Below, one piece after another: positions 6,580-12,715 of a stretch of DNA of 19,554 bases; the first letter of the stretch is position 1, and each line of letters begins with the position of its first letter. The notes under the pieces are model-generated. The model did no database searches. It was not told the origin of the DNA and was given only the letters and a program-made list of their open reading frames with translations. Position numbers and translations under genes: made by a program. The stretch is from DATDVT01 sp035289905 (GTDB lineage: Archaea; Nanobdellota; Nanobdellia; SCGC-AAA011-G17; GW2011-AR18), in NCBI GenBank assembly GCA_035289905.1, contig DATDVT010000040.1, positions 1 through 19,554 of the forward strand. The letters are read 5' to 3'.

Positions 6580-7233
6580 TTATTTTTTAGGTTGTTTTTT
6601 TAATGTAATTTCTTTTAATTCTGGGATTAAATTTTTAATAATATCTATGAACATTTTTTGTGTTTGTTCTGGTAAATTTAATTCTATTGTAGCTTTATTT
6701 TCAATTATTTCTATTTTTGGATTTTGATTGAGTGAATTTTTAATTAAGTTTTGTAGTTTTATTTTAGAATCTTTGATTATTTCATGGGTTTCTAGTTCGT
6801 AAATTAATGATTTAGAAGAGAGTGGGTGATTAAAATCAACTAGGGTTCTTCCAGGAGTTACGCTTTTTATAATTCCAAACATATTACCATTTAATATTGA
6901 TAAGCCTGGATATGGATTTATTTTTTGTTTTATAAGATTTTGAGTAGAAATTATTTTTATTAGTTTTGGATCTCGTTTGCCAAATGCTTTTTCTGGGTTT
7001 AATTCTAAAATATAAGATTTATTTTCTTCTTTGTCTATTAAAAATTCGTCTATGGCTGGAATGATCTCTTTTTGACCAATACAAATGATTTTTGAACCAT
7101 ATTTAAATTCTTTATTGTAAATCTTTTCTTTTTTAGCTAATTCTTCAGATGTAAGATCAAAAATTTCATTATTCTCTTTTATTCTACCTGTGTAGTCTAA
7201 TTTAATAAAATCTTTTTCTTTTAATTTTACCAT
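6580..7233 (-). CDS. FKBP-type peptidyl-prolyl isomerase (SlyD-like long form)
   Basis: A 217-aa archaeal FKBP. The N-terminal DFIKLDYTGRIKENNEIFD is the typical first strand pair. KIICIGQKEIIPAIDEFLI is the equivalent of the G-x-x-x-L-I-P-G segment, and YILELNPEKAFGKRDP is the conserved P-E-x-A-[FY]-G-x-R/K motif that precedes the inserted flap (IF) chaperone domain. VDFNHPLSSKSLIYELE returns to the catalytic core. Residues 150-217 form an additional alpha/beta domain seen in the long archaeal FKBPs. Role: proline isomerisation and folding chaperone in the cytosol. The middle of the isomerase pocket is altered (IPAI instead of IPG), so activity may be low. Confidence 0.88.
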   Translation of the reverse strand: MVKLKEKDFIKLDYTGRIKENNEIFDLTSEELAKKEKIYNKEFKYGSKIICIGQKEIIPAIDEFLIDKEENKSYILELNPEKAFGKRDPKLIKIISTQNLIKQKINPYPGLSILNGNMFGIIKSVTPGRTLVDFNHPLSSKSLIYELETHEIIKDSKIKLQNLIKNSLNQNPKIEIIENKATIELNLPEQTQKMFIDIIKNLIPELKEITLKKQPKK

Positions 7234-7256
7234 CTTTAATTAAGCGATATCTTTTT

Positions 7257-7264
7257 TATTTAAA
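7257..7264 (-). promoter_or_regulatory. TATA box for the FKBP gene
   Basis: On the minus strand TTTAAATA is 24-31 nt before the FKBP start. The intergenic region is divergent with the PEGA gene. Confidence 0.5.
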
Positions 7265-7286
7265 CCTAACTATTATTTTAGAAAAA

Positions 7287-7335
7287 TTTTATAAATGAAA
7301 AGAATTTGAATATATTGTCTTATAAAAGGGGGAGG
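7287..7335 (+). promoter_or_regulatory. Promoter and Shine-Dalgarno of the PEGA gene
   Basis: A TATA box TTTTATAAA is at 7287-7295, giving an expected start near 7318-7322. A strong ribosome site GGGGGAGG ends at 7335, 5 nt before the ATG. Unlike its neighbours, this gene therefore has a leader with a Shine-Dalgarno. Confidence 0.55.
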
Positions 7336-7340
7336 AATAT

Positions 7341-7892
7341 ATGGAAAAAAAGAATATGATTATTTTGAGTGTTTTTGTTTTGGCTGTTACGATTTTTGCT
7401 TTAGTTTTTGGGGATATTAATCAGATTAGTGGTAATGTTATCAAAGAATTTAAGGGAATGAGTATAAGTTCAACTCCATTGGGGGCTAAAGTATATATTG
7501 ATGGTCAATATGTTGGTCTCACACCAATAAAAGATTATAGATTTCCAAAAGAAAATATAGGTTATGGTTTAAGGTTGGTAAAGGATGGTTATTTTGATTA
7601 TGTTGCAACTATTACTCCAAATATATTTACTACAACCTCATTTAATGCTTTATTAAAAACTAAAAAAGCAATGGGTCAATTAGTAATAACTACTAATCCT
7701 TTAAATGCTAAAATCTATTTAGATAATGTGTATGTTGGGGAGAGTTTAGTAATTTTAGATACTGTGCTTGAAGGTATTCACGAACTAAGAATAGAAAAAC
7801 AAGGGTATCCTGTTTATGTTGAAAAATTTAATGTTATAGCTGGTCAACAAAATAGATTTACTAAAAGAATGACTCCAAACTCAAAAGTATAA
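7341..7892 (+). CDS. Membrane-anchored protein with two PEGA domains
   Basis: A 183-aa protein. Residues 1-28 form a signal anchor (short KK-rich start, then a hydrophobic stretch IILSVFVLAVTIFALVFG). Two PEGA repeats follow. The first (about 40-108) contains SSTPLGAKVYIDGQYVGLTP; the second (about 112-178) contains TTNPLNAKIYLDNVYVGES. Each has the P-x-x-A-x-[VI]-[YI]-[IL]-D-x-x-x-[VY]-G pattern. PEGA domains are small beta folds found on archaeal and bacterial cell surfaces, often near S-layer proteins, and probably bind other surface proteins or glycans. The exposed part is expected outside the cell. No enzymatic motif is seen. Confidence 0.88.
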   Translation: MEKKNMIILSVFVLAVTIFALVFGDINQISGNVIKEFKGMSISSTPLGAKVYIDGQYVGLTPIKDYRFPKENIGYGLRLVKDGYFDYVATITPNIFTTTSFNALLKTKKAMGQLVITTNPLNAKIYLDNVYVGESLVILDTVLEGIHELRIEKQGYPVYVEKFNVIAGQQNRFTKRMTPNSKV

Positions 7893-7896
7893 TAAC

Positions 7897-7905
7897 ATTT
7901 AAATA
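7897..7905 (+). promoter_or_regulatory. TATA box for aIF5A-eL40
   Basis: ATTTAAATA is 23-31 nt before the aIF5A ATG, indicating a leaderless transcript. Confidence 0.55.
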
Positions 7906-7927
7906 CCTATTTCTTTCTTTATTTTTT

Positions 7928-8323
7928 ATGGTTGGTGAGACAAGGCAGGTTCAAGTTAATACACTAAAATCTGGAAGTTATGTTCTTCTTGGAGGGGCTC
8001 CTTGTGTAGTAAAGGATATTCAAACAAGTAAACCTGGAAAGCATGGGGCTGCAAAGGCAAGGATAGAAGGCATGGGTTTAATAGATAATCAAAAAAGAAT
8101 TGAAATCCATGGTACGCAAGATAAAATTAATGTACCTATCATTGGAAAGAAACCTGCTCAAATTTTATCAATTAATGGGGATATTGCAAGTGTGATGGAT
8201 GTAGAAACCTATGAAATGTTTGAATTGAAAATTCCTGATGATCTTAAGGGGAGAATTAAAGAGGGGGATCAGGTTATTTATTGGGAAATTTTGAATGAAA
8301 GAGTGATGAGACAGAGTAAGTGA
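7928..8323 (+). CDS. Translation factor aIF5A (hypusine-containing)
   Basis: A 131-aa protein matching archaeal IF5A. The SH3-like N-terminal domain carries the loop TSKPGKHGAAK, with Lys38 as the residue converted to deoxyhypusine/hypusine. The C-terminal OB fold runs from about residue 72 to the end. The factor relieves ribosome stalling at polyproline and other hard motifs and helps termination. Modification needs deoxyhypusine synthase, which is not in this window. The gene is followed 10 nt later by ribosomal protein eL40, a sensible translation pairing. Confidence 0.96.
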   Translation: MVGETRQVQVNTLKSGSYVLLGGAPCVVKDIQTSKPGKHGAAKARIEGMGLIDNQKRIEIHGTQDKINVPIIGKKPAQILSINGDIASVMDVETYEMFELKIPDDLKGRIKEGDQVIYWEILNERVMRQSK

Positions 8324-8333
8324 GGTTATTAAA

Positions 8334-8501
8334 ATGGTTAAATTTGTTGAGGCTAAATTAAGATTGTTTGAAAGAACTTTTGTGTGCAGGAGATGTAAAA
8401 GCAAGAAAAAAGCAGATAGTGCTAAAGTTTTGCAAGGAAAAGTTTTGTGTAGAAAGTGTGGTAGCTCTGCTATGAGGCCTAAGAAAAAGGGTAAGAAATA
8501 A
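8334..8501 (+). CDS. rpl40e: Ribosomal protein eL40
   Basis: A 55-aa basic protein. FVEAKLRLFERTFVCRRCK matches the archaeal eL40 start (F-P-E-A-x-x-R-L-F...C-x-x-C), and the second half has LCRKCGSSAMRPK with the second C-x-x-C followed by the conserved L/M-R-P-K. The four cysteines C18, C21, C39 and C42 hold one zinc. It is a large-subunit protein near the GTPase centre. A ribosome site GAGGT at 8323-8327 overlaps the end of the aIF5A stop codon, 6 nt before the ATG, so the gene is translated from the aIF5A message. Confidence 0.9.
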   Translation: MVKFVEAKLRLFERTFVCRRCKSKKKADSAKVLQGKVLCRKCGSSAMRPKKKGKK

Positions 8502-8506
8502 TAATC

Positions 8507-8515
8507 TTTTTAAAG
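8507..8515 (+). promoter_or_regulatory. TATA box for the site-2 protease gene
   Basis: TTTTTAAAG is 21-29 nt before the ATG at 8536, immediately after the eL40 stop. Confidence 0.5.
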
Positions 8516-8535
8516 TAATCATTATTTTTCTTCTG

Positions 8536-9720
8536 ATGAATTATGATTTATTGTTTGCTCTTGTTTTTTATGGTATTTTATATTTATTATTTTTAAAATA
8601 TAAATCTAGATTTGATGTTCAAGGTAAAATTTTTGTTATGCTTAGAACTAAGATTGGATTAAAGGCTATGGATAGATTAGCTAAAAAAATACCTAGGACT
8701 TTAAGTATTCTAACTTATGTTGGTGTTTTTATTTGTTTTGTTGGAATGGGATTTATATTATATTTTTTAGTAAATGGTACTTTAGATCTAATATTTAAAC
8801 CAGATATTATCCCTGTACTTTCTCCTGTAATTCCTGGAGTAGAAATTCCTGGTTTACCAATAGTTATGTCTTTTTGGCATTGGATTTTGGGAATATTAAT
8901 TATTGCTGCTATTCATGAATTTTCACATGGTGTTTTTGCGAGGTTTGCTGAAATTAAAATAAAAAGTTCTGGAATTGCTTTTTTAGGGCCAATATTGGCT
9001 GCTTTTGTAGAACCAGATGAGAAACAAATGGAAAAGAAGACTTTAAAAAGGCAATTAGGAATTATGATGGCAGGTCCTTTTTCTAATTTTTTAACTGGTA
9101 TTTTATTTTTTTTAATCTGGTTGTTTATATTAACTCCTGTTGTTTCTAATATGTATGATTTTAATGGTGTGCAGGTTATTGAGATAAGTCAAGATTTGCC
9201 TATTGCAAAAAGTGGCTTAGTTGTTGGAGATGAAATTATTAGCGTTGATGGTGTTTTAGTTGGGAATGTTGTTGAATTTAGTCAATCTTTAGATCAAAAA
9301 AACCCTAAAGATATTATTACTATTGAAACTTTAGAGGGGATTAGAAATGTTGAATTAGTAGAAAAAGATGGTAAAGCTTTAATGGGTATTAAGGTAAGTT
9401 ATAGTCAAACAAAAATAAAAGAGGGTGTTAATTGGTTATTGGCAGAATCTTGTTTGTGGTTAAGAGAATTATTCTTTTGGTTGTATGCTATAAGTTTAGG
9501 TATTGGTTTGTTTAATTTATTACCTCTTGGTCCTTTAGATGGTGGAAAAATGTTTATTTTAGTGATTAACAAATACATAAAGTCTGAGAAAATAGGAAAA
9601 TATATTATAAAAACAATTAATTGGTTTTTATTAATCTTAATTATGGTTAATTTACTTCCTTTTGTTTGGAAACTTATTAGTTGGTTATTTACAGGATTGC
9701 TTTTGATTTTTGGAATATAA
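8536..9720 (+). CDS. Site-2-type intramembrane zinc metalloprotease (M50) with PDZ domain
   Basis: A 394-aa polytopic membrane protein. Hydrophobic segments lie near 5-20, 58-80, 112-130 (containing HEFSH, with H127, E128 and H131 as zinc ligands and catalytic Glu), 183-203, 312-330 and 358-394. The second signature NLLPLGPLDGGK has D335 as third zinc ligand. A PDZ domain (about 207-285) sits between the two catalytic helices, with LPIAKSGLVVGDEIISVDGV as its core. Family role: cleavage of transmembrane helices in regulated proteolysis, typically after a first external cut, to release a cytosolic regulator. No substrate candidate is visible nearby. Start chosen by the TATA box 21-29 nt upstream. 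Confidence 0.94.
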   Translation: MNYDLLFALVFYGILYLLFLKYKSRFDVQGKIFVMLRTKIGLKAMDRLAKKIPRTLSILTYVGVFICFVGMGFILYFLVNGTLDLIFKPDIIPVLSPVIPGVEIPGLPIVMSFWHWILGILIIAAIHEFSHGVFARFAEIKIKSSGIAFLGPILAAFVEPDEKQMEKKTLKRQLGIMMAGPFSNFLTGILFFLIWLFILTPVVSNMYDFNGVQVIEISQDLPIAKSGLVVGDEIISVDGVLVGNVVEFSQSLDQKNPKDIITIETLEGIRNVELVEKDGKALMGIKVSYSQTKIKEGVNWLLAESCLWLRELFFWLYAISLGIGLFNLLPLGPLDGGKMFILVINKYIKSEKIGKYIIKTINWFLLILIMVNLLPFVWKLISWLFTGLLLIFGI

Positions 9721-9806
9721 CTTTGTTCTGTAGATGTGAAATGGGTTTTGATCAATAAAAACTACTTGAAATTCTAAAGATTTTTTATATTTTTATTTGA
9801 AATAAA

Positions 9807-9815
9807 TTTATATAT
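9807..9815 (+). promoter_or_regulatory. TATA box for the tatD-like gene
   Basis: TTTATATAT is 21-29 nt before the ATG at 9836. The preceding 115-nt gap is AT-rich and holds nothing else I can identify. Confidence 0.5.
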
Positions 9816-9835
9816 TTCTTTTTTAATCTTTATTT

Positions 9836-10609
9836 ATGTATGTTGACGTTCATGCTCATCTTGATATGTTTTCTAAAGATTTAGATCAAGTAATAAAGAG
9901 AGCTAAAGAAAAAGGGGTTTTTAGTATTTTAACTTCTGGGGTTAATCATTCTACAAATTTAAAAGCCCTAGAAATAAGTAAAAAATATGATATTGTCAAT
10001 ACTTCTTTGGGATTATATCCTATTGATGCGTTAGCTAAAGAGGTTGAATCTGAAGGATTGACTAGAGATGTTCAGCCAATCAATGTTGATGAAGAATTAG
10101 AATTTATAAAAAAAAATAAAGATAAGTGTCTAGCGATTGGTGAGGTTGGTTTAGATTATGCTTATTGTGAGGATAGATTTGGTCAGAAAGAGGTATTTTC
10201 TAAAGTGATTAGTTTAGTTGAAAAGATAAATAAACCAATTATTGTACATACTAGAAAAGCTGAGAAGGATTGCGTTGATTTATTAGAGTCTAGTAGACTG
10301 AAAAAGGTAGTTTTACATTGTTTCGGGGGAAATATGAAATTAGTAAAGAGAGCTGAAGATTTGGGTTTTTATTTTTCTATTCCTTCGATTATATTAAGAT
10401 TAGAACATTTTCAAACTATTAGTGAAAGGGTTTCTTTGAATAATTTATTAACAGAAACTGATTGTCCTTATTTATCTCCTGTTGCTGGTGAAAGAAATGA
10501 ACCAATGAATGTTGTTCTAACTGTAAAAAAAATTTCTGAAATAAAAAATTTAACAGAGGATGAAACAAAAAAAATAATTTTTATGAATTACAAAAGAATT
10601 TTTTCTTAA
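9836..10609 (+). CDS. TatD-family metal-dependent hydrolase/nuclease
   Basis: A 257-aa TIM-barrel protein with all metal ligands of the TatD family: DVHAHLD (H6, H8), GEVGLDY (E103), IVHTR (H138), LHCFGG (H161) and TETDCPYLSP (D209). The family are 3'-exonucleases/endonucleases or D-aminoacyl-type hydrolases acting in DNA or RNA repair and turnover in the cytosol. Length is normal. The region 65-85 (an ALAKEVESEGLTRDVQ insertion) is longer than in typical members. The final helix is complete (MNYKRIFS), so the gene is intact. Confidence 0.93.
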   Translation: MYVDVHAHLDMFSKDLDQVIKRAKEKGVFSILTSGVNHSTNLKALEISKKYDIVNTSLGLYPIDALAKEVESEGLTRDVQPINVDEELEFIKKNKDKCLAIGEVGLDYAYCEDRFGQKEVFSKVISLVEKINKPIIVHTRKAEKDCVDLLESSRLKKVVLHCFGGNMKLVKRAEDLGFYFSIPSIILRLEHFQTISERVSLNNLLTETDCPYLSPVAGERNEPMNVVLTVKKISEIKNLTEDETKKIIFMNYKRIFS

Positions 10610-10622
10610 AAATAAAAACCTT

Positions 10623-10630
10623 TTTATATG
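10623..10630 (+). promoter_or_regulatory. TATA box of the mini-gene transcript
   Basis: TTTATATG is centred about 26 nt before the ATG at 10652, so transcription should begin at or just before that mini-ORF. Confidence 0.5.
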
Positions 10631-10651
10631 AATAAGAATAAATAAATAGAG

Positions 10652-10684
10652 ATGAACATATTAAATTCTGGGAGGGAGAGGTGA
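10652..10684 (+). CDS. Leaderless 10-codon mini-ORF upstream of the Lys-rich peptide
   Basis: It reads MNILNSGRER followed by TGA. Its ATG falls where transcription is expected to start, so it could be read as a leaderless ORF. Its last codons (GGG AGG GAG AGG TGA) are also the ribosome-binding purine tract for the next ATG, one base after the stop. It could be a regulatory leader peptide, or a chance ORF inside a normal 5' leader. Confidence 0.3.
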   Translation: MNILNSGRER

Positions 10685-10685
10685 A

Positions 10686-10730
10686 ATGGCAGCTAAGAAA
10701 AAAGCTAAAAAGAAAGCTAAAAGAAGATAA
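10686..10730 (+). CDS. 14-residue Lys/Arg/Ala peptide gene
   Basis: It encodes MAAKKKAKKKAKRR then TAA. The case for it being real is context: it has its own TATA box (10623-10630), a GGGAGGGAGAGG purine tract ending just before the ATG, a stop followed by a T-rich stretch that would serve as an archaeal terminator, and it lies alone between TatD and a convergent metallophosphoesterase. The composition is that of a histone-tail or nucleic-acid-binding peptide; charge is about +9 over 14 residues. I do not know a named family this short. Alternatives are the truncated N-terminus of a longer Lys-rich protein, or a small RNA with a coincidental ORF. Confidence 0.5.
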   Translation: MAAKKKAKKKAKRR

Positions 10731-10740
10731 ATTTATTTTT

Positions 10741-11325
10741 TTATATTTTTATTATTTTTCCATACATTCCTGGGTTTATGCATTTTGTTTTTTGAATGTA
10801 ATCTTCTTGTGTTTCATTTTCATGAATATGCCCTGATATTGCTAAAATTGGTTTGTATTTTAGAATTATATTTCTTATAGATTTATTGCCTATATGGTTT
10901 AGTATAAGATCTAGTTTTGTGTTATATGGTGGGGCATGAGTAATTATGATTAATTTTTTATTTTTGAATTCTAATTTATATTTTTCTATTTCTTTTTCTA
11001 ATTTTTTATCGATTTTTGTGAATCCACCTCCGCCATAGCCAAAGAAGATGTAATTATCTATTAAAAATATTTTATTATGGATTGGGATTATATTCTTTGA
11101 TTTATATTTTTCAATTGATTCAATAGATTCATGATTTCCATGAATGATTAAAAGCGGTTTGTTTAAATTATCTAAATAATTTATTAATATTTTTAATTTT
11201 TGTGAGAAAAAACTTAGATCTCCTGCACAGATTAAAAGATTTGGATTTTCTTTCATAGTTTTATTTTTTATTTTAATTAAAGCTGATTTTTTTCCATGTA
11301 TGTCACTAAAAGCTAATATTTTCAT
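10741..11325 (-). CDS. Calcineurin-like metallophosphoesterase
   Basis: A 194-aa protein with the full set of di-metal ligands: FSDIHG (D8, H10), AGDL (D36), HGNHES (N64, H65), ITHAPP (H130) and SGHIHEN (H166, H168). Family members hydrolyse phosphomonoesters or phosphodiesters (nucleotides, cyclic nucleotides, DNA ends, or protein phosphates). This small, single-domain, YfcE/MJ0936-like form is typically a cytosolic phosphodiesterase of unknown natural substrate. A cyclic-nucleotide substrate is only a speculation, raised by the diguanylate cyclase 2.6 kb away. It is divergent from the glycosyltransferase and shares a 51-nt promoter region with it. Confidence 0.9.
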   Translation of the reverse strand: MKILAFSDIHGKKSALIKIKNKTMKENPNLLICAGDLSFFSQKLKILINYLDNLNKPLLIIHGNHESIESIEKYKSKNIIPIHNKIFLIDNYIFFGYGGGGFTKIDKKLEKEIEKYKLEFKNKKLIIITHAPPYNTKLDLILNHIGNKSIRNIILKYKPILAISGHIHENETQEDYIQKTKCINPGMYGKIIKI

Positions 11326-11345
11326 AGAATTATTCTAGTAATAAG

Positions 11346-11354
11346 GTTTTTAAG
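11346..11354. promoter_or_regulatory. Shared bidirectional TATA-like element
   Basis: GTTTTTAAG read on the plus strand lies 23-31 nt before the glycosyltransferase ATG (11377). The same bases read as CTTAAAAAC on the minus strand lie 21-29 nt before the phosphoesterase ATG (11325). No other TATA-like element is properly spaced in the 51-nt gap. Confidence 0.4.
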
Positions 11355-11376
11355 ATTTGTTAGATTTTTATTTTTC

Positions 11377-12384
11377 ATGAAGGTATGTATATTTTATACA
11401 GCTGCAGTAGGTATTGGCCATAAAAGATGTGCTCAAATTCTTGAAAAAGAGTTTGACAATGTGGTTTTAATCGATGCTTTAAAGGAATGTAATTTTGTTT
11501 TGAATTTTTTAGTTAGTCGTGGTTATACTTTATTATTGAAATATATACCTTTATTTTATAAAAAAGTTTATGAAAATGAAAAAAGTTTATTATCTAGATT
11601 TAGTTTTATAAGAAAGGGATTTTTTTATTTGTGTTCTTTAAAATTTAATAGAATAATTAAAAAAGAAGGACCTAATGTTATTATTTGCACTCAAGCGTTT
11701 CCTTGTTCTGTTTTAGCAATGTTTAAGGGAAATTATAAATTAATAGGAATTATTACTGATTTTCATTTAAATTCTTCCTGGATTAGCAAAAATGTAGATT
11801 GTTATGCTGTTTCTTGTTCTGAGGTTAAAGAGGAATTAATTAAATGTGGTATTGAATTTAGTAAGATAAAAATAACAGGTATTCCAACTAAAAATTATAA
11901 AAAAAATAAGGGTGAATTGGTTCTAATAATGGGGGGTGGTGCTGGTTTAGGTGATATAGAAAGGGTTGCAAATTTAGTTTGTAAAAGATTTAAAACTAAG
12001 GTTTTAGTTGGGAATAATAAAAAACTTTTTGATAAATTAAAGAATAAATGTGATGTTTCTTGTTATGTCGAAAATATTGAGGATTATTATGCTAACTCTT
12101 TTGTTGTTATTACTAAACCTGGTGGATTGACTTGTTCTGAATTAATAAATATGCAGATACCTATAATCATGTTAGATCCATTACCTGGACAGGAAGAAAA
12201 AAATGCTGATTTTTTAATAAAGAATAATATTGCAATAAAATTGGATAGTTTAAATAATCTGGTGGATACTATTGAAAATTTAGAGAAGAAAATAGATTAT
12301 GAAAAAATAAAGGTCTTTGCGAAACCTAATGCAAGGGAAGAGGTGAAAGGTTTAGTTAATAAGATCGCAAAGACCATCAAATAA
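11377..12384 (+). CDS. Glycosyltransferase, GT28/MGDG-synthase (UgtP/MurG-like) family
   Basis: A 335-aa GT-B fold enzyme. The N-terminal motif YTAAVGIGHKRCAQILEKEF is the acceptor-side glycine loop (G-x-G-H). The middle has ICTQAFPCSVLAMFK and IITDFHLNSSWI, matching the T-D-x-x-x-H-x-x-W segment of the diacylglycerol glucosyl/galactosyltransferases. The second Rossmann half begins at VLIMGGGAGLG (about residue 185), and the donor site KPGGLTCSELINMQIPIIML...PGQEEKNADFL is complete. The likely reaction is sugar transfer from UDP-sugar to a membrane lipid or lipid-linked acceptor at the inner membrane face. The exact acceptor is not determined; archaeal glycolipid synthesis is the best guess. 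The last 33 nt overlap a convergent small gene. Confidence 0.86.
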   Translation: MKVCIFYTAAVGIGHKRCAQILEKEFDNVVLIDALKECNFVLNFLVSRGYTLLLKYIPLFYKKVYENEKSLLSRFSFIRKGFFYLCSLKFNRIIKKEGPNVIICTQAFPCSVLAMFKGNYKLIGIITDFHLNSSWISKNVDCYAVSCSEVKEELIKCGIEFSKIKITGIPTKNYKKNKGELVLIMGGGAGLGDIERVANLVCKRFKTKVLVGNNKKLFDKLKNKCDVSCYVENIEDYYANSFVVITKPGGLTCSELINMQIPIIMLDPLPGQEEKNADFLIKNNIAIKLDSLNNLVDTIENLEKKIDYEKIKVFAKPNAREEVKGLVNKIAKTIK

Positions 12385-12519
12385 TAAATTGTCATTTGTT
12401 TCTTCAAAGGCATCTATATAACCATACATAAATCCTGCTTCAAAGTCATCTATTTGGTCTTCATCTATAAGTATCTCTAAATAGTCTTTTGAATAAATTG
12501 TATCTCTTAATTTTTGCAT
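12352..12519 (-). CDS. Small acidic protein, second gene of a two-gene mini-operon
   Basis: An unrecognised 55-aa acidic protein (ATG at 12519, TAA at 12352-12354). It starts MQKLRDTIYSKDYLEIL, has the core DEDQIDDFEAGFMYGYIDAF, and ends DGLCDLIN. The pattern of one amphipathic helix followed by a D/E-rich F-x-x-G-[FY]-x-x-G-[YF] segment looks like a folded small domain, not noise. Ribosome site: GGGGGGAA, with its G-run 9 nt before the ATG, lies inside the upstream ORF. It overlaps the upstream ORF by 13 nt in another frame, and the 3' end of the convergent glycosyltransferase gene by 33 nt. Function unknown. Confidence 0.55.
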   Translation of the reverse strand: MQKLRDTIYSKDYLEILIDEDQIDDFEAGFMYGYIDAFEETNDNLLFDGLCDLIN

Positions 12520-12617
12520 GTGAATTCCCCCCTTATTGGTAAGTTCATTAATTGTTGGCTAAATATTTTTGATATCGTCTCTATTTCTTTTTTTTCTTTA
12601 TATGTTAAGATTTTCAT
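12507..12617 (-). CDS. Small basic protein, first gene of a two-gene mini-operon
   Basis: A 36-aa protein, MKILTYKEKKEIETISKIF then SQQLMNLPIRGEFTCKN, basic and probably one helix. A longer reading frame begins at 12689, but the ATG at 12617 is preferred: GGGGGTG lies 5 nt before it and a TATA box about 34-43 nt before it, so the longer form would start upstream of transcription. It overlaps the next gene's start by 13 nt, as in a translationally coupled pair. The size, overlap and basic/acidic pairing recall toxin-antitoxin or small regulatory operons, but no known family is recognised. Confidence 0.5.
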   Translation of the reverse strand: MKILTYKEKKEIETISKIFSQQLMNLPIRGEFTCKN

Positions 12618-12622
12618 GGTAA

Positions 12623-12660
12623 CACCCCCATATAGGTAAAATGGCTGGAGAGTATATAAG
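12623..12660 (-). promoter_or_regulatory. Promoter and Shine-Dalgarno of the mini-operon
   Basis: On the minus strand CTTATATACT (12651-12660) is a good TATA box. About 25 nt on, the leader contains GGGGGTG (12623-12629), one mismatch from the anti-16S complement GGAGGTG, spaced 5 nt from the ATG. Confidence 0.55.
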
Positions 12661-12675
12661 ATTCGCGCGGATGTG

Positions 12676-12693
12676 TCTAGTGTGTCCACTAGA
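12676..12693. promoter_or_regulatory. 18-bp palindrome resembling an origin recognition box
   Basis: TCTAGTG and CACTAGA form a perfect 7-bp inverted repeat around a 4-nt centre. Read on the minus strand, TCTAGTGGACAC matches 10 of 12 positions of the archaeal ORB/mini-ORB core TCCAGTGGAAAC as I remember it. It lies 22 bp after the end of orc1/cdc6 and next to an A/T-only run on its right (12695-12719). It also lies 16 bp upstream of the mini-operon TATA box, so a repressor operator is the main alternative. No G-run follows, and no second copy was found. Confidence 0.35.
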
Positions 12694-12715
12694 GAAAATT
12701 AAATATTTTAATAAA

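Noticed and set aside
9405..9755. 116-codon minus-strand ORF
   Set aside because: Antisense to the site-2 protease's C-terminal membrane helices; a shadow of AT-rich coding sequence.
12618..12689. Longer start for the 36-aa gene at 12689
   Set aside because: The extension would begin upstream of the TATA box; the inner ATG has a well-placed ribosome site.
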